Assembly: GCF_000026365.1 (NCBI RefSeq)
Contig: NC_012992.1
Location: forward strand, 1,054,001-1,118,000
From: Zygosaccharomyces rouxii
Lineage: Eukaryota; Ascomycota; Saccharomycetes; Saccharomycetales; Saccharomycetaceae
Reading direction: 5' to 3'
Length of the DNA stretch: 64,000 nucleotides
Shown: piece by piece, positions 39,041-47,219 of the stretch
Layout: every line of letters starts with the position of its first letter
Numbering within the stretch: the stretch's first letter is position 1
Program-made: the position numbers and the translations under genes
Notes under the pieces: model-generated
What the model saw: the letters and a program-made list of their open reading frames with translations, nothing else
The model's database searches: none
What the model was told of the DNA's origin: nothing

Positions 39041-41533
39041 TTAGGAGTAAAATGAGTTGAAAACCGTTTGGAAGTTTTCCCTCGTTATACCCAAAGTATC
39101 AGGATGGGCAATTTCAAATGGTTTCCTTTGACCGTAAAAATCTGATTTTATTAGAGATTCAGAGATTCCACGTAATTTATTAACAATCTTTAGCATGCTT
39201 GAAGAATCCATATTTTCAAAAGCGTTAATACCCTTTGGTGGTAGGATGGATTCCGTATGATTTTGATCCAAAGTAGTTTGCAGAGGTTTTGCGCACAAGG
39301 CAGTATATTCTAAAATTGTTCTTATCTTGCAGATCAATTTGTTAATTTGCGTACTGGCAACTTTACGATTTTTCGAATAATCTTGTAACAACATGAGAAT
39401 TTTCCTCAGTAAAAGGGTTAAAGTTTCACCTTGTTGACCAATCTCAGTCTTTAAATTATCATCTGAAGACATATAACCTTGGGTTGATTGGTGACAACGT
39501 TCGTAAAGCCCCAATATCATATGGCAGATATTATTCAATGTAGCAAATGATTTATTAGCAAACATGAACTCATAACCTGCAAATTTCAAATTGGCCAAAT
39601 TTGAAAAAACGTAAAACAAAGTTTCTTGGACCAGTTGCAAAAACTCTCTGTAACACTCGGTAAATTTTTCAATTTCTTTCAAACTTTCATATTGCATCAA
39701 CAAATAGTAGTCGATGAATAGCATCGAATTGTGGTATATTAGAGAATCCACCACACCATTGATAATAGCTGCTGTAGTGTAGCATTTCTTATTCTGTTCG
39801 TGCAACTTTACTCTGAACAGGTCTTTCAACCCAAGTACTTTAACCAATGACATGACCGAATCTCTAGTATGTAGATATTTGACCATGTCAATTTGAAAAT
39901 TGATTAAGGAGATGTCATTGTTCAACAGAGGATCTATCACAGTCATAGAATTTAGCTCAGAACCAGCTGCCATTGCCGGTATCTCTCCCTTAAACAAATG
40001 TCTCCAACAGTAATTTCTATAGATAAAGTTCCACAATAGAATTAACAATTGATTTTGAGATTCATGGTTAATGGACAGATGTCTTGCCATATGTACATCC
40101 TCATCACCATCAAAGATTTCATTATCGCACGAATCAGTAACGGTTTCATAATATTTCCAAAGAGCCACAAATCTTAACACATCTACTGAACGCGAAGAAT
40201 CCGTTCGCCTGTCCAATTCAGAACGGACAAGGTGTACGTTAGCCCTTAAAGTTGGAGTCCAGTCTTTCAATTGGGTAAACATGGTCAATTGTTCATCACG
40301 TAATGGAATTAAGACTGAGGAGGCCAACGTTTCATAAGTAAGCAAAAGACAAAGGGCCACTTGTCCCAACGAGACCAATTGTGGTAGTTCTAATTTGCTA
40401 GGACCAAAAATGGATTCTCTACCAAATAACAATTCAACAGTTTGTAAAAGATCCTTTGGTTTTAAGATAGGTACCAACGAACTATTGTCTGTTACTGTAG
40501 TAATGTATTTGGTAATGATTTCTTGAGTCAAAGATCTATTAGGAAATCTTAACTGCGAGTCCCCTTTTGGATACAATGGCATACCAACCTTTCTATCATG
40601 TCTCCATTGTGACATCAAATCGTTAAAGTTGGTCTTGGAAACATTGTTAAACTTCCCATAAAATTGTGCAATGTATCCATCTCTCACCACAAGAAACGGC
40701 ACGTTAAAAACGCTATTTGGTGTATCTGTCATTGGATTCAATGTCGATAAAAGGTCGTTATCCTTGTTGTGGAAAACTCCGAAAATAGCTTTAGCATCTA
40801 AAAACTGTGGATCCAAATCTCTAAATTCATTGATCGACCGGTAGCCATCCATCATTGGTTTCAATCTTTTAACGGATGTTGGTTGATCTACATCATCATC
40901 GTCATCATCATCATCATCAACACCACCAGCAGTACTTTGGCTAGTACCGCCAACACCACCTTGTTTCCTATGATCTATCCTTAAATCTACATCAACTTTT
41001 TTACCAGTAATCTCTTGTAATTCCAACAATCTCGACTTTAAGAAATCCATTTCCTTCCACAAGACTTCTTCTTGTGTATATGGTGAAGTCATAATGTCAA
41101 ATATGGCAGGTCCTTGAACCCAATTCAAATGCATAGCAGATCCATTTGCGGAACTTACCGGTTTATTCTCGAAAGTTTGAACAGTTCTTGGAATAAACTG
41201 TGCAGGTTCAGCAGGACCAGGTGAATTTCTATGTTGTTGATGCTGTGCATTCAACAGTTGTAATCTGGTATTGTACTCTCGTATCTGTTCCATGGACGCC
41301 AGTTCCGGATTGTGAGGTACATCAATAACGTTACTATCTCTTGAACCATTGACATTTTGTGATGCTGAATTTGATACGACGTATTGTCCAGGAACATCAG
41401 GATAAAAACAATCACTCTTACCATTCTTTTGACAATTACTACAAATCGGTTTAACACGATCACAACCAATTTTACGCTTGCGACACTGCACGCAGGCAGG
41501 TGGCTTTTTCATTTTCCTACCTCTAATGTCCAT
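39041..41533 (-). CDS. RSC3: RSC complex zinc-cluster subunit (Rsc3/Rsc30)
   Basis: Rsc3 and Rsc30 are DNA-binding subunits of the RSC chromatin remodeller, recognising CGCGC-type sites. The 830-residue product (Rsc3 about 885) begins MDIRGRKMKKPPACVQC. It has a complete Zn2Cys6 cluster: Cys14, 17, 24, 31, 34 and 42. A run of nine Asp near residue 210 and the fungal transcription-factor middle region follow. It corresponds to the ancestor of RSC3 (YDR303C) and RSC30 (YHR056C); the N-terminus resembles Rsc3 more. Start is ambiguous: an in-frame ATG at 41542 would add three residues (MNV), and the frame itself opens at a TTG (41593). It lies next to CPR5/CPR2 as in both yeast copies. Confidence 0.93.
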   Translation of the reverse strand: MDIRGRKMKKPPACVQCRKRKIGCDRVKPICSNCQKNGKSDCFYPDVPGQYVVSNSASQNVNGSRDSNVIDVPHNPELASMEQIREYNTRLQLLNAQHQQHRNSPGPAEPAQFIPRTVQTFENKPVSSANGSAMHLNWVQGPAIFDIMTSPYTQEEVLWKEMDFLKSRLLELQEITGKKVDVDLRIDHRKQGGVGGTSQSTAGGVDDDDDDDDDVDQPTSVKRLKPMMDGYRSINEFRDLDPQFLDAKAIFGVFHNKDNDLLSTLNPMTDTPNSVFNVPFLVVRDGYIAQFYGKFNNVSKTNFNDLMSQWRHDRKVGMPLYPKGDSQLRFPNRSLTQEIITKYITTVTDNSSLVPILKPKDLLQTVELLFGRESIFGPSKLELPQLVSLGQVALCLLLTYETLASSVLIPLRDEQLTMFTQLKDWTPTLRANVHLVRSELDRRTDSSRSVDVLRFVALWKYYETVTDSCDNEIFDGDEDVHMARHLSINHESQNQLLILLWNFIYRNYCWRHLFKGEIPAMAAGSELNSMTVIDPLLNNDISLINFQIDMVKYLHTRDSVMSLVKVLGLKDLFRVKLHEQNKKCYTTAAIINGVVDSLIYHNSMLFIDYYLLMQYESLKEIEKFTECYREFLQLVQETLFYVFSNLANLKFAGYEFMFANKSFATLNNICHMILGLYERCHQSTQGYMSSDDNLKTEIGQQGETLTLLLRKILMLLQDYSKNRKVASTQINKLICKIRTILEYTALCAKPLQTTLDQNHTESILPPKGINAFENMDSSSMLKIVNKLRGISESLIKSDFYGQRKPFEIAHPDTLGITRENFQTVFNSFYS

Positions 41534-41542
41534 AACATTCAT

Positions 41543-41997
41543 TCCCGGAGAGAGACCTCCAATCAGTATCGTATATAATCCAACTACCTTCAAATAACAA
41601 ATGGGAATACCCTTTTACCTTTATGGTATCTATGTCTATTATGACCTTCGATATTAGCCTTCAAAGCGGACTTGGAAAACCCGGCTGCGAGAACAACAAT
41701 CACTTTAAGACCAACCGCCGAAGTGGAAAAACATACAATGTGGGCAATTACCACCTTTAAACAACACTTTAACGGGTTGATTTGAGTCCCTTAGTTGTTG
41801 TTTGCTGGTCAGGAATCACTAATGGGTTTAAAAGTTTGGATACCTTTGAGCTCAATCTGCTTCTGCCGGGTAACTACACGTCGAAAGTGAGAGTAATACG
41901 CTTATAATTGACTATAAAATACCTATTTACCCATCAGTTGAGTGTTCAAATGTATTCCATTGATCTCTTTATTGAATTCTATGACTTCTGTTACCCC
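41543..41997. other. RSC3 upstream / CPR5 downstream region
   Basis: These 455 bases lie between the RSC3 start and the CPR5 stop, both on the minus strand. I see a typical promoter without repeats or RNA genes. Confidence 0.5.
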
Positions 41998-42624
41998 TTA
42001 GAACTCGTCGTGGAAAGTTGCGTAGTTCTTTGGGTATCCGTCAGGTGGGACAGTTTCCAATTCACCGCAGTTAAAGATCTTTATTGGTTCCTTAGGAGCA
42101 TTCATTGAATTTGTAGCGACCTGTTCGATATACTTAACCACCTTCATACCCTTGAGAACCTGTCCAAACACAACATGGTGACCGTCTAACCAAGGAGTTG
42201 GTACGGTGGTGATAAAAAACTGAGAACCATTGGTATCCTTACCTCTGTTGGCCATAGAAACACGACCTGGTTTATCGTGCTTAATGTCAAAATTCTCGTC
42301 AGGGAAGGTTTCACCCCAGATGGATTTACCACCAATACCACTACCATGAGTAAAATCACCACCTTGAATCATAAATTTTGGTATCACTCTGTGGAAAATG
42401 GAATTCAAGTATCCCATCTTAGGGTCCTGGGACACAACCAATTCGTAGAAGTTTTGAGTAGTTTTTGGGACAGTATCACCAAATAAACCAATTTCAATAC
42501 GACCAATCTCTTTATCACCATGCATCACATCTAGAAAGACCTTCTCAGTGATAGCTGGATCATCGGCAAACACTCTAGTGGTCAATAGAGCTAGACCTAG
42601 AAAAAATAATTGTAGCAAATGCAT
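41998..42624 (-). CDS. CPR5: ER-lumenal cyclophilin peptidyl-prolyl isomerase, C-terminal HDEF
   Basis: This is a secretory-pathway cyclophilin, the ancestor of S. cerevisiae CPR5 and CPR2. The 208-residue product has a signal peptide (residues 1-20, ending VFA) and a complete cyclophilin domain. Catalytic-site signatures are FHRVIPKFMIQGGDF (Arg and Phe-Met), NGSQFFITT, and WLDGHHVVFG with the cyclosporin-binding Trp. The last four residues are HDEF instead of the canonical yeast HDEL retention signal; whether the receptor accepts it is not known from sequence. It lies between RSC3 and MED6, as RSC30-CPR2-MED6 (YHR056C-YHR058C) do. The start is an ATG. Confidence 0.94.
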   Translation of the reverse strand: MHLLQLFFLGLALLTTRVFADDPAITEKVFLDVMHGDKEIGRIEIGLFGDTVPKTTQNFYELVVSQDPKMGYLNSIFHRVIPKFMIQGGDFTHGSGIGGKSIWGETFPDENFDIKHDKPGRVSMANRGKDTNGSQFFITTVPTPWLDGHHVVFGQVLKGMKVVKYIEQVATNSMNAPKEPIKIFNCGELETVPPDGYPKNYATFHDEF

Positions 42625-42823
42625 ATTTTTGAGCTTATCCCCTCTTGTTATGTACTCCCTCTCCTTTACTTGTAGTGAACTTGGTCCTTTAAGTACAGGA
42701 ATTTTTCAACGCTAGCGAAGTGCAACGACCACTGCTAATACCAGCGCAATTATCGAAGCTCCATACAGACTCAATTGATTCGATAACACATTCATTAGAT
42801 CCTTGATATACAATATCTTCTTT

Positions 42824-43624
42824 CTATATATATTCTGGTGTAGATTTGACACTTATCACCATCAATTTATGCATCATTTCTGGTGTTATAGAATGTTGAG
42901 GAGCCGCCTGGTCCAATTGTGAACCTGTAGCTTGTGCTGTGGGTGCGGTTGCCACCGCAGATAGGGGACCTGTGGTAGCAGCTGTTGCAGGCGCACTTGT
43001 ATTTGGTCCCATAGCATCTTGGGGCCTCTTAAACTGTACACCTTGAGATGGACTAAATTCTGCCAAAGAGTGTAACCTTTCCAACGTACTCGATAAGTGG
43101 AAACTGGTTGACATGAGCCTGCTCTGTATAATACGAAACACTGATGGCGATTGATAAACGTTAGCTCCGATAATGTAATAATCCTGCAATACCTGTACCT
43201 GGTAAGGGCCCAAACGATTTTGCTTTTTAATTATCCAGAAATCAGGTTCCCTAATATGTGCAACAACGTACTCCAACCCTTTCATTTTGCTCAATTCCCG
43301 TTCCAAAATTGCATGTATAGGGTATTTAGCCAGTATTTCCCTTCTTATAGGTTCCAAATGTCCAAATTCTGATCCACCACCCTGTGCATTGTTACCACCA
43401 CCCTGTGACGCTGGATCTTGTCTCGTACCACCCTGAGAACCATCCGTTGCCAATGGTGGGCCCATCTGTGAAAACTGTCTTTGCATCTTGATCACTTGGT
43501 TATTAGAAGTCTTGTTGAAGAAGGGCGATTCAGCGAAATAGTCGAGCACATTGTCGGTTCGCAGTCCAAATGCTTGAATCCATTCTGGGGATTTCCATTG
43601 CAATTCATCCAAGGGCGTATTCAT
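42824..43624 (-). CDS. MED6: Mediator head subunit Med6
   Basis: Med6 belongs to the head module of Mediator, which links activators to RNA polymerase II. The 266-residue product (295 in S. cerevisiae) has the conserved N-terminal block LDELQWKSPEWIQAFGLRTDNVLDYFAESPFF. Further conserved blocks are EPDFWIIKKQNR and YYIIGANVYQSPSV. Low-complexity Gly/Gln (about 60-85) and Ala/Thr/Gln-rich (about 205-250) stretches follow. It is divergent from FYV4 across about 175 bases, as in S. cerevisiae (YHR058C-YHR059W). A CGATGAGC motif lies at 43706-43713. Confidence 0.96.
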   Translation of the reverse strand: MNTPLDELQWKSPEWIQAFGLRTDNVLDYFAESPFFNKTSNNQVIKMQRQFSQMGPPLATDGSQGGTRQDPASQGGGNNAQGGGSEFGHLEPIRREILAKYPIHAILERELSKMKGLEYVVAHIREPDFWIIKKQNRLGPYQVQVLQDYYIIGANVYQSPSVFRIIQSRLMSTSFHLSSTLERLHSLAEFSPSQGVQFKRPQDAMGPNTSAPATAATTGPLSAVATAPTAQATGSQLDQAAPQHSITPEMMHKLMVISVKSTPEYI

Positions 43625-43800
43625 CTTGATCCAGCCACTAATCTTCTTTTATTTCTATAGTGTACTTCAGCTTTTCAATATCAAGAGGACGAAGTGAAAA
43701 AAAGTCGATGAGCTTGTTTGATAAGTTACGACACATCGAGCTTTGGTGCAACTAGATAAAGTGAAACGAGATCCAAGAAGATTCCATTTGGTGCTTACAA

Positions 43801-44178
43801 ATGTTTAGCCGTCGTCTTTTTACCACAAGTTCCCTCTTACTACGTTCTCAACCTGCCAAAAGAATACCATCACCAACTCAAGAAATACCAGATGTACAAA
43901 CATTCCTGAACAGGATTGGACGTAAATGTGATGAACTCACAGATACTTTTGAAAACAATTGGGAGAATCTTTTTACTTGGAGTGGTCAAGCTCTAAAGGA
44001 TAAAGGTGTACCGGTACAACAAAGGAGATACATACTCCATCAAGTCGAAAGGATGCGTCAAAATCAACCAGTAGTAGAACTAAAACAGGGCAAGAAATCA
44101 TTCTTTGGTGGTGAAAGAAAACGCAGAGAAACAATTGCCAAGTGGAGAGCTGAACAGAGGAATGAAGGTAATGCTTAG
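43801..44178 (+). CDS. FYV4: Mitochondrial small-ribosomal-subunit protein mS41 (Fyv4)
   Basis: Fyv4 is the mS41 protein of the mitochondrial ribosome. The 125-residue product (130 in S. cerevisiae) has an Arg/Ser/Thr-rich presequence ([18 protein letters not shown]) and the IGR motif ([12 protein letters not shown]) that names the family domain. [21 protein letters not shown] follows, and then a basic C-terminus. It converges on HNT2 with 53 bases between stops. Confidence 0.94.
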   Translation: MFSRRLFTTSSLLLRSQPAKRIPSPTQEIPDVQTFLNRIGRKCDELTDTFENNWENLFTWSGQALKDKGVPVQQRRYILHQVERMRQNQPVVELKQGKKSFFGGERKRRETIAKWRAEQRNEGNA

Positions 44179-44231
44179 GAATGGCTGACCGACTGAATTA
44201 CAGACTAACTGTAAATACTGTATATATGTCT

Positions 44232-44804
44232 CTATATTTCAGAAAGGTCCCTTTTCAAATGTGGATACTCTTCAAAGAATTTCAACAACTGTGATCTCAA
44301 GTGCTGGGCCTCTTCTTTCATTTCTTGTTCACTTCTTGCAAATCTTTGATCGTCAGGTTTGGCAAAATTCTTACGGCCTTCCCTACCTCCCATATCCAGG
44401 TATTCTTGGCGTCTTTGCTCCCACTGTTGAAACCTCCATTGGTCTAAGTCTTCATAAATACGATCACCTTTATTATTAGCTCTGTATCTGGGTATTACGT
44501 GCGTGTGCAAATGCGGAACTGTTTGACCTGCTTCAGGACCATCTTGAATGGCAATATTTAGGGAATCGGCTTCATATTGCCATTTGATGAATTGGTGAAC
44601 TACTTGCAAAGTATCAAAATAATCTATAGTTTCCTCTTTATTCAAATCACTTAACTGGCCCACTTGAGTTCTTAAGGGAACTATAAGGACGTGGCCTGGT
44701 ACTAATGGCTTTAAATTCACTAAGGCATAAGTATATCTACTCTTGTAAAAAACCTGACTGGTAACTATGAATCTACTAAAGTACACAGTGTTAGAAGTCA
44801 TCAT
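44232..44804 (-). CDS. HNT2: HIT-family dinucleoside triphosphate hydrolase Hnt2 (Fhit-like)
   Basis: Hnt2 is the yeast Fhit homologue; it hydrolyses diadenosine polyphosphates such as Ap3A. The 190-residue product (about 217 in S. cerevisiae) shows LVPGHVLIVPLR and GPEAGQTVPHLHTHVIPR, with the HXHXH catalytic triad including the nucleophilic His. The N-terminus (MMTSNTVYFSRFIVTSQVFYKS) resembles the second exon of the S. cerevisiae gene, which I recall as containing an intron; no TACTAAC or donor is visible upstream here. The start is one of two adjacent ATGs. It converges on FYV4. Confidence 0.94.
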   Translation of the reverse strand: MMTSNTVYFSRFIVTSQVFYKSRYTYALVNLKPLVPGHVLIVPLRTQVGQLSDLNKEETIDYFDTLQVVHQFIKWQYEADSLNIAIQDGPEAGQTVPHLHTHVIPRYRANNKGDRIYEDLDQWRFQQWEQRRQEYLDMGGREGRKNFAKPDDQRFARSEQEMKEEAQHLRSQLLKFFEEYPHLKRDLSEI

Positions 44805-44955
44805 TCTTAAGGGGTTTCAACAGTTTTAAAGTTCTATTAAAAGTGATATTATACAATCAATTGCTTGAAAAGTTCAACGGAAAGTGATTTACATGAAGGG
44901 AGATCGACTTCGAATACTCCGATACGATGAGCACAAGGCAAATAGGTGGTCCAGA

Positions 44956-46158
44956 TCAATAACTCAAGTAGAGACCGCCCCCCTGATCTTCAAAAACAGA
45001 TACTAAGTCTGTGACATCGTCGCTCTTAACATCCCAGTTTAGTTTGGAAGATATGCTAATGTTCTTAAGACAAGGTAGTCTTGATTCCATAATGGCGATT
45101 GTAAAATCATCAGGATGAATCTTGAATGCTATTCCTAGGGACCCACTGCTTTCCAAATAGAGGGTTTTCAAAGGTCTCGGATACACCAGTGATGGTAACA
45201 TGTGCTCTGAAAACGCCCATTTGGAACAGTAATCTACCATAAGTTGTAGTGAGATTAGATTTGAGCAATACCTGAACACATAGTCTAGAGAATTATCATG
45301 AAGCTGTGGCAAAGGGTAATGGAAAAATAAATGCTTTAGATTATCACCAATTTGAGACAAAACACGATAGAGTCCTTGCTCATCCAAGCGGGGGCAAGAT
45401 GAGAATCCTAGGGTCGTTATACTTTTGGGCCAATGTGTTCCTCCCAAGAATTCATTTGTTATACCACCACTTAATTTCAAATATTGCAAATTTGGGGGCC
45501 ATTGGAACTCATGATATCCCTCGCAATCCACAGAACTACGTGGGAACGCTAAGTGTGTCAACTGTGTAAAATTTTGAATAGCATGAAAAAGCTCTTTCAA
45601 TTTAACAGTCTCTGAAACCAACCCCAAGTCCAGGTATTTCAAATTATGACATGCTTTTAAAGATATTAAAGGTGCGTATCCAAAACTCGTTTGGGGCGCT
45701 GTAAACTGTTCCAAGCTTGCTGAACATATTCTTAAAACTTTTGAAACCGATGAATTTTTACCGCTTTGCAGAATTGTTGATAGATCTAAGTCCTTAACGT
45801 TTCCACCCAATCTTTTCTTCTTGTTATCCACAATGGAGGAAACAAATGATGCATAATTTTTACTACTGAGTTGAGGACTCTTGTACAGAAGTGGGATGCA
45901 CATAAGGTACCACGCACGGCATACTAAAAGGTGTTGCATCGTAATCCTATCAACTTTCTGTAAAATTAATCCCTGTATTTCCCACGGGAGTAAGAGGGGT
46001 CCATGTACTTCTAATGAATCATCACCATCTGATAACTCCTCACCTTGTTGTAAGTCATATTCTTGTGATGTGAATCCTCTTGTATGTATAAATCCTTGTC
46101 CTGCAACATATTTACGATAAGGTGCCTTCACCTTCTTTGGTCTTAACTTGTTGACCAT
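44956..46158 (-). CDS. F-box/leucine-rich-repeat protein (YDR306C-like)
   Basis: This 400-residue protein carries an F-box at about residues 55-100 (LLLPWEIQGLILQKVDR, QHLLVCRAWYLMCIPLLY). Degenerate leucine-rich repeats follow (LKACHNLKYLDLGLV, NLQYLKLSGGI, PRPLKTLYLES). Such proteins are substrate receptors of SCF ubiquitin ligases; the yeast homologue YDR306C (about 478 residues) interacts with Sgt1 and has no defined target. Its place between HNT2 (YDR305C) and PMT7 (YDR307W) is conserved. The start is an ATG. Confidence 0.88.
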   Translation of the reverse strand: MVNKLRPKKVKAPYRKYVAGQGFIHTRGFTSQEYDLQQGEELSDGDDSLEVHGPLLLPWEIQGLILQKVDRITMQHLLVCRAWYLMCIPLLYKSPQLSSKNYASFVSSIVDNKKKRLGGNVKDLDLSTILQSGKNSSVSKVLRICSASLEQFTAPQTSFGYAPLISLKACHNLKYLDLGLVSETVKLKELFHAIQNFTQLTHLAFPRSSVDCEGYHEFQWPPNLQYLKLSGGITNEFLGGTHWPKSITTLGFSSCPRLDEQGLYRVLSQIGDNLKHLFFHYPLPQLHDNSLDYVFRYCSNLISLQLMVDYCSKWAFSEHMLPSLVYPRPLKTLYLESSGSLGIAFKIHPDDFTIAIMESRLPCLKNISISSKLNWDVKSDDVTDLVSVFEDQGGGLYLSY

Positions 46159-46368
46159 TTTTTCCTACTAGAAGCAGAAAATGGAGCTTGTGACTTTAAT
46201 GACGGCCTGGGAGAACGATATAACATCCCAGGGATACTTGAATTGTAGTAAATCAAGATCGCTCTATCACTAGGAGATTTCGTCTTATTAAACGTACATG
46301 ACGGGATGATTGGGTCGGACTTTCATTGTGAAATTCGTCATATTGAAAATAAAAAATAAAAATTCAAA

Positions 46369-46449
46369 TGGAGTTTCGAACCCGGGATAGGGAGGTAACG
46401 GACATAGAGGACTGGATAACTATCCTCTAATTGGTCTCTTAGAACTCCA
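46369..46449 (-). ncRNA. tRNA-like Pol III element with a B box, unassigned
   Basis: The ends TGGAGTT/AACTCCA pair perfectly over 7 bp, enclosing about 81 nt, the size of a tRNA gene. Near the 3' end on the minus strand is GGGTTCGAAACTCC, a good B box (GGTTCGANTCC), and oligo-T tracts follow (A-runs at 46351-46362 on +). But the interior does not fold as a proper tRNA. The acceptor and T stem overlap, the D loop has no GG, and no anticodon arm closes. It may be a decayed tRNA gene or a TFIIIC-only (ETC-type) site. Box A is not convincing. Confidence 0.4.
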
Positions 46450-46551
46450 ATCGCTCAACTTTCCTTGACGTGATTCTATCTACTAAGCTTGTCCCCTTTT
46501 TGCTGAACACATAAAATATATTTGTATGGAAAATCAAAAAGAAAAAAATAA

Positions 46552-46624
46552 TGTTCTAACTGAGGTTCGAACTCAGGACCTTTGCCGTGTGAAGGCAACG
46601 TGATAGCCACTACACTATTAGAAC
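46552..46624 (-). tRNA. tRNA-Val (CAC)
   Basis: The minus strand encodes a 73-nt intronless tRNA. The acceptor is GTTCTAA/TTAGAAC, the D arm AGTGTAGTGGCTATCAC (box A), and the anticodon stem-loop TTGCCTTCACACGGCAA with anticodon CAC. The T arm is CTGAGTTCGAACCTCAG (box B), and the discriminator is A. A TTTTTTT terminator follows on the minus strand (A7 at about 46542-46548 on +). It closely resembles S. cerevisiae tV(CAC) as I recall it. Confidence 0.95.
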
Positions 46625-47219
46625 ATATAAATTCTTCAAAAAGGTTAAGTAAGATGGCCTAGGAGAGGCACAATAAAATAATTAACCATCCAATTCAATT
46701 AATGGGGCGTTATTGCACGCTCAGGTGAGTTTTGGATGGTTTATCCATCTAATTGCCTGTATTTTGTTATTTGGGAGCTGTTAGAGTGAAGCATAAGTAC
46801 CATATAAACCTCAGGGTTTTCACAATTTACTGGGATATGAAATTATTCAGACCAATTGAGAGCTGGGAGCTAAAACTTCCAGTATGTTAATTAATCCCAT
46901 TGCGTAAGGCAGGTCGTGGTTACAATGTGATATCTCCAAGACTCTCATTCTCTCTATCACTTCCTGAAATTTCATCGATTTCTTCTTCGTTTCTTTGAGA
47001 TATGCCTCTACCAGTACAACTAGAACCCGCAGGATTCAGCGATGAAGGTCTCATCTTAATCCAACTCGTTTAGCATCATCTGAAGCCACTTTAAAGTTTC
47101 ATACAGGTCTAAGTTGTTGATGCCATATGACGCACCGAGAAAGCTAAAAAGTTTAACATTTATACTAGACACAAGTTAACTCAATTCAGAAGAGGATTAC
47201 TACTGAGGACGCTGTCGAA

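Larger units (their letters stand above)
46159..47219. other. Intergenic region with two Pol III elements
   Basis: This 1061-base region, the longest without a protein gene, holds the B-box element (46369-46449) and tRNA-Val (46552-46624). The remaining part to PMT7 has an imperfect inverted pair around 46684 and 46733 (ACCATCCA / TGGATGGT) but no recognisable LTR ends. No C/D box pair of proper spacing was found. Confidence 0.5.

Noticed and set aside
46369..46449. Calling the B-box element a functional tRNA gene
   Set aside because: The T stem and acceptor overlap and no anticodon arm forms, so it is listed only as an unassigned element.
47035..47090. Box C/D-like pair (CGATGAA ... CTGA) upstream of PMT7
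   Set aside because: Box C is imperfect, spacing is about 40 bases, and there is no terminal stem.
46640..47219. Solo LTR next to tRNA-Val
   Set aside because: Ty-type LTRs often flank tRNA genes, but I found no TG...CA termini, target duplication or retroelement remnant.
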